Shown here in pieces: positions 59,847-64,000 of a stretch of 64,000 nucleotides of DNA (the first letter of the stretch is position 1; each line of letters begins with the position of its first letter). The notes beneath the pieces are model-generated. The model saw nothing but the letters and a program-made list of their open reading frames with translations. It made no database searches and had not been told where the DNA came from. Made by a program: the position numbers and the translations under genes. Origin of the DNA: Porites lobata (taxonomy: Eukaryota > Cnidaria > Anthozoa > Scleractinia > Poritidae); NCBI GenBank assembly GCA_942486035.1, contig CALNXK010000167.1, positions 1,087,501-1,151,500 on the forward strand, given 5' to 3'.

Positions 59847-62611
59847 TTCCAAAAGTCTCGATGTTATTGGTCGTCTGTCTGTTAAGCAATACTAAAAACA
59901 GAATATTTTACAATCCTAAAAAAAAAATACTGGGTAAATTTACTAAAAACGGTGGGCACGACAGGATGTCTCGTTATCCAGAAGATTCTTTGCTGCAATA
60001 TTTCGTTTGCGCAATTTATTCTGGACACGTCATTGTCCTAACGAAGTTAAGCTATAAGATGTTACAAGCAAAATGGATTGAAGTTTCGAATGTAATTTCA
60101 AACAAGCCGAGTAATCGAGTACAAATTTTTATATTGATCTTGTTTTGAAAAATCGACTTAAAGAGATAATATTTGTTCTCTTTTATTGTGTAAATGCCAA
60201 TCATATCTTTCAAAGTTTGCAGTTTCATCCTGCTAAAGGCGTCAATTGGGTTTGTTATGAGGGTCACCCCTTTTAGCTTGTAAAGGAGCGCTACTTAAAA
60301 GAATGTTACAATCTTTCAATTACATCAAAGAAAACGTACATGACTTATTGATTGGTATTAAAAATAACGTTTGTTAAACTAAAAATTGAAAAGAAGCATA
60401 GTTCATTGGCTGTGATGTTTTTCTAGCTGAGATTTGCCTATTCAGCTGCCAAAGATGTTTTGTTCAAGAAAGTAAACATTTCTTGTCTCAATTTGCTTCA
60501 CTGTCACATGTAATGAAATGAGAAACGAGAATAACTCACTACATGGCATTGACGTTTTTTAATGCATTCTTTTCTTTCCGTTGATCAGAAATTCAGTTTT
60601 TGGACGATTTTTGGAAATAGAACTGAGATACTTTAAAGAACTAAAAATCATGGTTTCTAACATAGGTTTCTGGTTTCTTTGGTATTTTAAACGCTTTGCT
60701 TGTGCTGGACTCGTTACGAAAGAAAATATATGAGCTGCTACCACATACAAATCAGAGTCCACAGTTTGATTTGGGTTTAAGGTAGGTAATTTTATAGAAA
60801 ATATTGATAGCGTCTTTAAGTACCATGCTTTATGATACATAGATTTGGACAGTCTTTAAACTAAAATTGCGTTACTAAGAATTCGAAAGGTTTCATAACT
60901 TTAATTCAAACAGACTTGGACTTTCGATTCGAAGGCGTTACCATTTTTTGGAAGGGCCCAGAAAGAAAGGCTAGATCCGCGATACATAATACTACCTTTT
61001 GACCGGTTTCACGTTGAATGACTACACTGGATAAAGCCTTAACAGAATTCAACAGTTATACCAGGGATTAAAAGCTGTTTTTAGTTAAACACGATTTAAA
61101 TCGGCTAGCACAAATTTAGCAAAACTAAGGGTACCGTTACTTGATCCCTTATGTTAAAGTAAGTCTTTAAGTTTTCTGTTATTGATTTGTATTTTGATTG
61201 AAACTAGCTGAGTTGAACATTGTTAGCTCTTAACTTGGGTGCACTTCTTATTTGCCTTTATAATCCAAAAAAGAATCTAAGGATTAGCAACAAACCGGCC
61301 GATCTTGCCGCACAATTATACAGAAATGGGAGAGTAGACACTTTTTAATAAGTAAAAATTTTTTTTTTATCTTTTCATGACTTGCGATCCCTTAATTAAA
61401 ACCTAAGGATTGCTATGACTTGAAACGTTGCGTGATTGTCGTGGATTTGATATGTTGCAATTGATCAAGGGGAAAGTGACATCATGTTGACAGCTCAATG
61501 TCAACTCGGCGCAATTTTTTATTACTGCAATCATGACAAAAACAAAGCACGTACAGCGCCTTGATCCGTTTACTCCTTGGAAAGTGGGAGGCCCTAATCT
61601 AATAATATCATAACTTTTGCTTGGTGATGAACCCCAGCTTTCATGACCCTCGGTTAATTGAACCACGTTCCCGCGCGCACAGTCGAAAATTATTCGTTTG
61701 CGCAAGAAAGATTTCCGCACAGGGTAGCTGCTATAGAAACCCTTGAAATTCATAAACCCAATTTTTGCTTTTTAATGTAAGGTAATATAAGAGGTGGTAA
61801 CGGAAAATTGAGGATTTTCACGAGAGAAGATACAGGGCGAATAAGTTTTTTTAAAGGCCGGATCAAAATGACAGGTGTACTTAAGCTGTAAAAATAAATT
61901 GTTTAATATTCGATTTTGATTGCCGACGCTTCAAAGGGTTTCGGTGATTGTCATTTTGCAAAAGCACCAAGATCGTATTCTTTTATAAATTGTAGGTGAC
62001 CAGTTTTCAGTGATATCATGTTATTGTATGTTTCCGATGCATTAAAAAGAGTATGATTTAGTTTAAAGCGTTGGTGTTTTCTGTTTGCGCTTAGATTTCA
62101 TAGCAAACAATGAAAAAAATCTATTTCAAACACTGAGTTACTCAGTTTCGCAACAGTATGTCGTCTTTAATGGAGTATTCTCCATGTTTTATAAGGCGGA
62201 TATACTTTTAACTGAACACTGATGTCGGAGCTCTATGTATAAAGTTTTAAACTAATAATTAATTTCCAAAGAAATAAAACCGTATGGTAGGTTTTGATTT
62301 TATTTATCATAAGGAAAACGATCTACTCAAGAGAAAGCAAAAATTGGGGTAGATGTTTCAATTTACAGGATAACAACTATATAATAATTATTATTCATGT
62401 TATATTACCTAATATCACGATGCGTGCTTGGTATTTGATAAACCTTTTTTAAATATTACTCTCGCTCGCTGTTAGTCACGTTCAACAGCATTTTACCATA
62501 TCCGTTATTTCCTCTTTCGGAACTGATAAAAATGCAATTAATCACAATATTTATTTTGCCCCGAGGTTGTCGGGTTTGATTGGTTTAAAATCATTTAATT
62601 TCAATTTTCAG
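59847..62611. other. Intergenic stretch without recognised genes
   Basis: Frames here (59,861-60,148 plus; 60,559-60,840 minus; 61,403-61,753 minus, 116 codons) lack family motifs, and I find no consistent splice pattern joining them. No tandem repeat or clear transposon boundary is visible by eye. Confidence 0.5.
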
Positions 62612-62738
62612 TTTTCTCCGGATAGTAAAATGTCCCGTCTATTGCCTCATATTTTGTGTCTACTTTTAATCAATTTATCTTCGAGACTTTCGGACCTCGT
62701 GCTGGGAACGTTTTTCTTACTTTTGCTCATGGCAAACT
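62612..62738 (+). CDS. Possible exon encoding a hydrophobic leader
   Basis: Bounded by an acceptor-like TTCAATTTTCAG and a strong donor ACT-GTAAGT at 62,739. The ATG at 62,630 opens 36 codons: MSRLLPHILCLLLI, then LSDLVLGTFFLLLLMAN. Two hydrophobic stretches look like a signal peptide or membrane segment. The partner exon is unknown. Joining to the acceptor before the GPCR (after GTCGTAG at about 63,547) would create an immediate TGA, so that splice does not extend the frame. No homology recognised, hence low confidence. Confidence 0.25.
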
Positions 62739-62744
62739 GTAAGT

Positions 62745-63018
62745 GAAAAAAAAGGCACTTTATGTGAGTGACATTGTATTTAGCACGAAAGTACTCATAG
62801 GGGACACTATTTTGTTTCGTCTCCTACTGGAGACGGGAGCGCCACTTTACATGGTCATCCGAGCCACGTTAAGTTCCAGACGCTTGCAGTGCAAAGGGAG
62901 TACCTTCATTTCTCAGTTATTTTAAGACCCTGAGTATTGTTCCGGCCCTGGGAATCGATCCCACGACCTGCCGCTCAGCAGTCAAGCGCTCTACCGAATG
63001 AGCCCTTTGACTCCCAGT
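62745..63018 (-). mobile_element. tRNA-derived SINE
   Basis: On the minus strand the head reads GGGCTCATTCGGTAGAGCGC (A-box-like, D-arm GCTC/GAGC) and GGTCGTGGGATCGATTCCCA (B-box-like, TpsiC arm). This is a tRNA-like RNA polymerase III promoter. The anticodon and acceptor stems do not pair, so it is not a functional tRNA. A body follows with GTGGCTCGGATGACCATG and CCCGTCTCCAGTAGGAGACG, then a tail ending AAGTGCC and T-run at about 62,745. The layout is that of a SINE; the family name is not assigned. No clear target duplication found. Confidence 0.75.
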
Positions 63019-63553
63019 GGTGGGCAGAATTAAATTTTTAGAAATGGTTTCAAATTTGTACTTGTCAAATTGTCAGATCTAAAAATTTCTGTTCATAAGT
63101 TGTGCCAAGGAGGTCCCATATGGAGGTTAAAACATAGGATTTGGCTCGAGTGAAATATCACCACTCAATACTCAGGCCCGGTATGGGGGGGGAGGGGAAT
63201 ATACCGAGTACACCGGATTTCTCTTTTTTGCCCCGAAACTACCAAAATACCGTATAAATTGACAAAGAATGCAAAGATACAGACATTTTGGAGGTTGACG
63301 CTGAAAGTTTTTTTTAAAAATTTCCTTCTTCATTTTTCGCCCGACCAGTGCTTGACTATGGATAAAATCTTATAAAAAGAGGCTTAAGAAATGTAACAGA
63401 CGTTTACATCATGATTTCAAAATGGCGGCCATCTTGGATTTTTACAATGTTAGAAGATTGTCGGTTGGTGGAAAAATTTCAAGTAAATGCAGTTTTTGCC
63501 GCATGCTCTGGGTAAAATTTAACAATGTTATTTGATTTTTGTCGTAGGAAGTA
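63019..63553. other. Spacer upstream of the GPCR exon
   Basis: No gene recognised. A G-rich run (GGGGGGGGAGGGG at about 63,186-63,198) is followed by AT-rich sequence. An acceptor-like TTTTTGTCGTAG lies just upstream of the GPCR start. Confidence 0.5.
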
Positions 63554-63787
63554 ATGCACATGGTTTACAATAGAGAGCTGAGCCAAAGACTGCTTTTTGC
63601 AGCTGTAGCCATCTTGTCCTTGGCGGGAAATCTATTTTTTATCGTTCTCATCGTACGTTACAGGAAACTCATGAAAAACGCGTATCACGTGGTACTTTTG
63701 AACTTGGCGTTTACTGATATGATGACAGGTGACGTCATATTTTTTTTCAGTTGTTTTACGAATACTTATATTTTATGTGCGGAGTAA
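63554..63787 (+). CDS. Rhodopsin-family (class A) GPCR, amino-terminal part
   Basis: Encodes an extracellular start (MHMVYNRELSQR), TM1 with the conserved GN (LSLAGNLFFIVLIV), a basic first intracellular loop (RYRKLMKNAYH) and the start of TM2 with LNLAFTDM, where Asp is the 2.50 sodium-site residue. This pattern is diagnostic for class A receptors at the plasma membrane; the ligand cannot be told. As a plain frame it stops after 77 codons at 63,785-63,787 without TM3-TM7. A donor-like ACAG-GTGACG at 63,728/63,729 in phase 1, right after MMT, suggests the real exon ends there and the rest lies beyond the window. The alternative is a truncated pseudogene. Confidence 0.75.
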   Translation: MHMVYNRELSQRLLFAAVAILSLAGNLFFIVLIVRYRKLMKNAYHVVLLNLAFTDMMTGDVIFFFSCFTNTYILCAE

Positions 63788-64000
63788 CATTCGTTTGGTA
63801 ATTGATAAATGAATGAAAAAGGCTATGATATCATTACGGCACTTATATTCTCACCTTTTCTACTCCTGAATAAACAATAGACCTACTCGGCTAACTCAAT
63901 GTTGTACCCAATTCAAATCTCCCGGGGTCAAGATTCTTTGTGTACTGTATTTGCATGATAATGTTGCATTCACATTTAAATGATATGGAAATTCCTGAAA
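63788..64000. other. Sequence after the GPCR exon
   Basis: No TM3-like coding sequence is visible; if the gene is intact this is intron. Confidence 0.5.

Noticed and set aside
62940..63014. Functional tRNA gene
   Set aside because: The D- and T-arm regions are present, but the anticodon and acceptor stems do not pair; a SINE body follows directly.
62630..63728. Splicing of the hydrophobic exon directly into the GPCR exon
   Set aside because: The phase-1 join to the acceptor before GAAGTAATG yields TGA at once, so it cannot encode a fused amino terminus.

Overview
The window is animal nuclear DNA. Its only clearly readable genes are a spliced beta-tubulin gene with GT-AG introns at the classical metazoan beta-tubulin positions and the start of a rhodopsin-family GPCR. 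AT-rich composition and a dense load of MITEs, a tRNA-derived SINE and a LINE remnant resemble anthozoan (coral or sea anemone) genomes. That taxon call is inference from style; no species marker is present.

Layout. (1) Bases 1 to about 46,375 are almost entirely one satellite superfamily with a monomer of about 167-168 bp. The left part (1-35,018, continuing 36,415-39,672) is a dense, fairly homogeneous + oriented array built of several nested higher-order repeats. Toward the right the monomers decay. At about 39,673 the orientation flips to a diverged subfamily on the opposite strand (to about 44,109), then flips back to a third, most decayed subfamily (to about 46,375). Two non-autonomous DNA transposons interrupt the array: a 1,392-bp TTAA-flanked piggyBac-type element (35,023-36,414) and a 1,498-bp hAT-like element with long inverted repeats (39,821-41,318). 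(2) 46,376-48,290 is unique-looking spacer with a perfect 10-bp hairpin. (3) 48,291-55,699, minus strand, is a complete six-exon beta-tubulin gene that I assembled exon by exon. It predicts 453 residues, is divergent in sequence but has no frameshift or stop. Its introns hold a 250-bp inverted-repeat MITE, a palindrome-rich repeat and an 81-bp minisatellite. (4) 55,700-63,553 is intergenic: a LINE 3' end remnant, a 1.4-kb hAT-like element containing a 117-bp MITE with 9-bp target duplications, a possible signal-peptide-like exon, and a tRNA-derived SINE. (5) 63,554 onward begins a class A GPCR (TM1-TM2), probably continuing beyond the window.

The most unusual points are: the edge structure of the satellite (homogeneous core, decaying flanks, two strand switches); one box (GGGGTTARYCCATG) that stays recognisable in all three subfamilies and is where both transposons inserted; and a beta-tubulin whose nucleotide T3 loop, taxane pocket and acidic tail all depart from the usual sequence. 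I see no operon, CRISPR, phage or bacterial feature.
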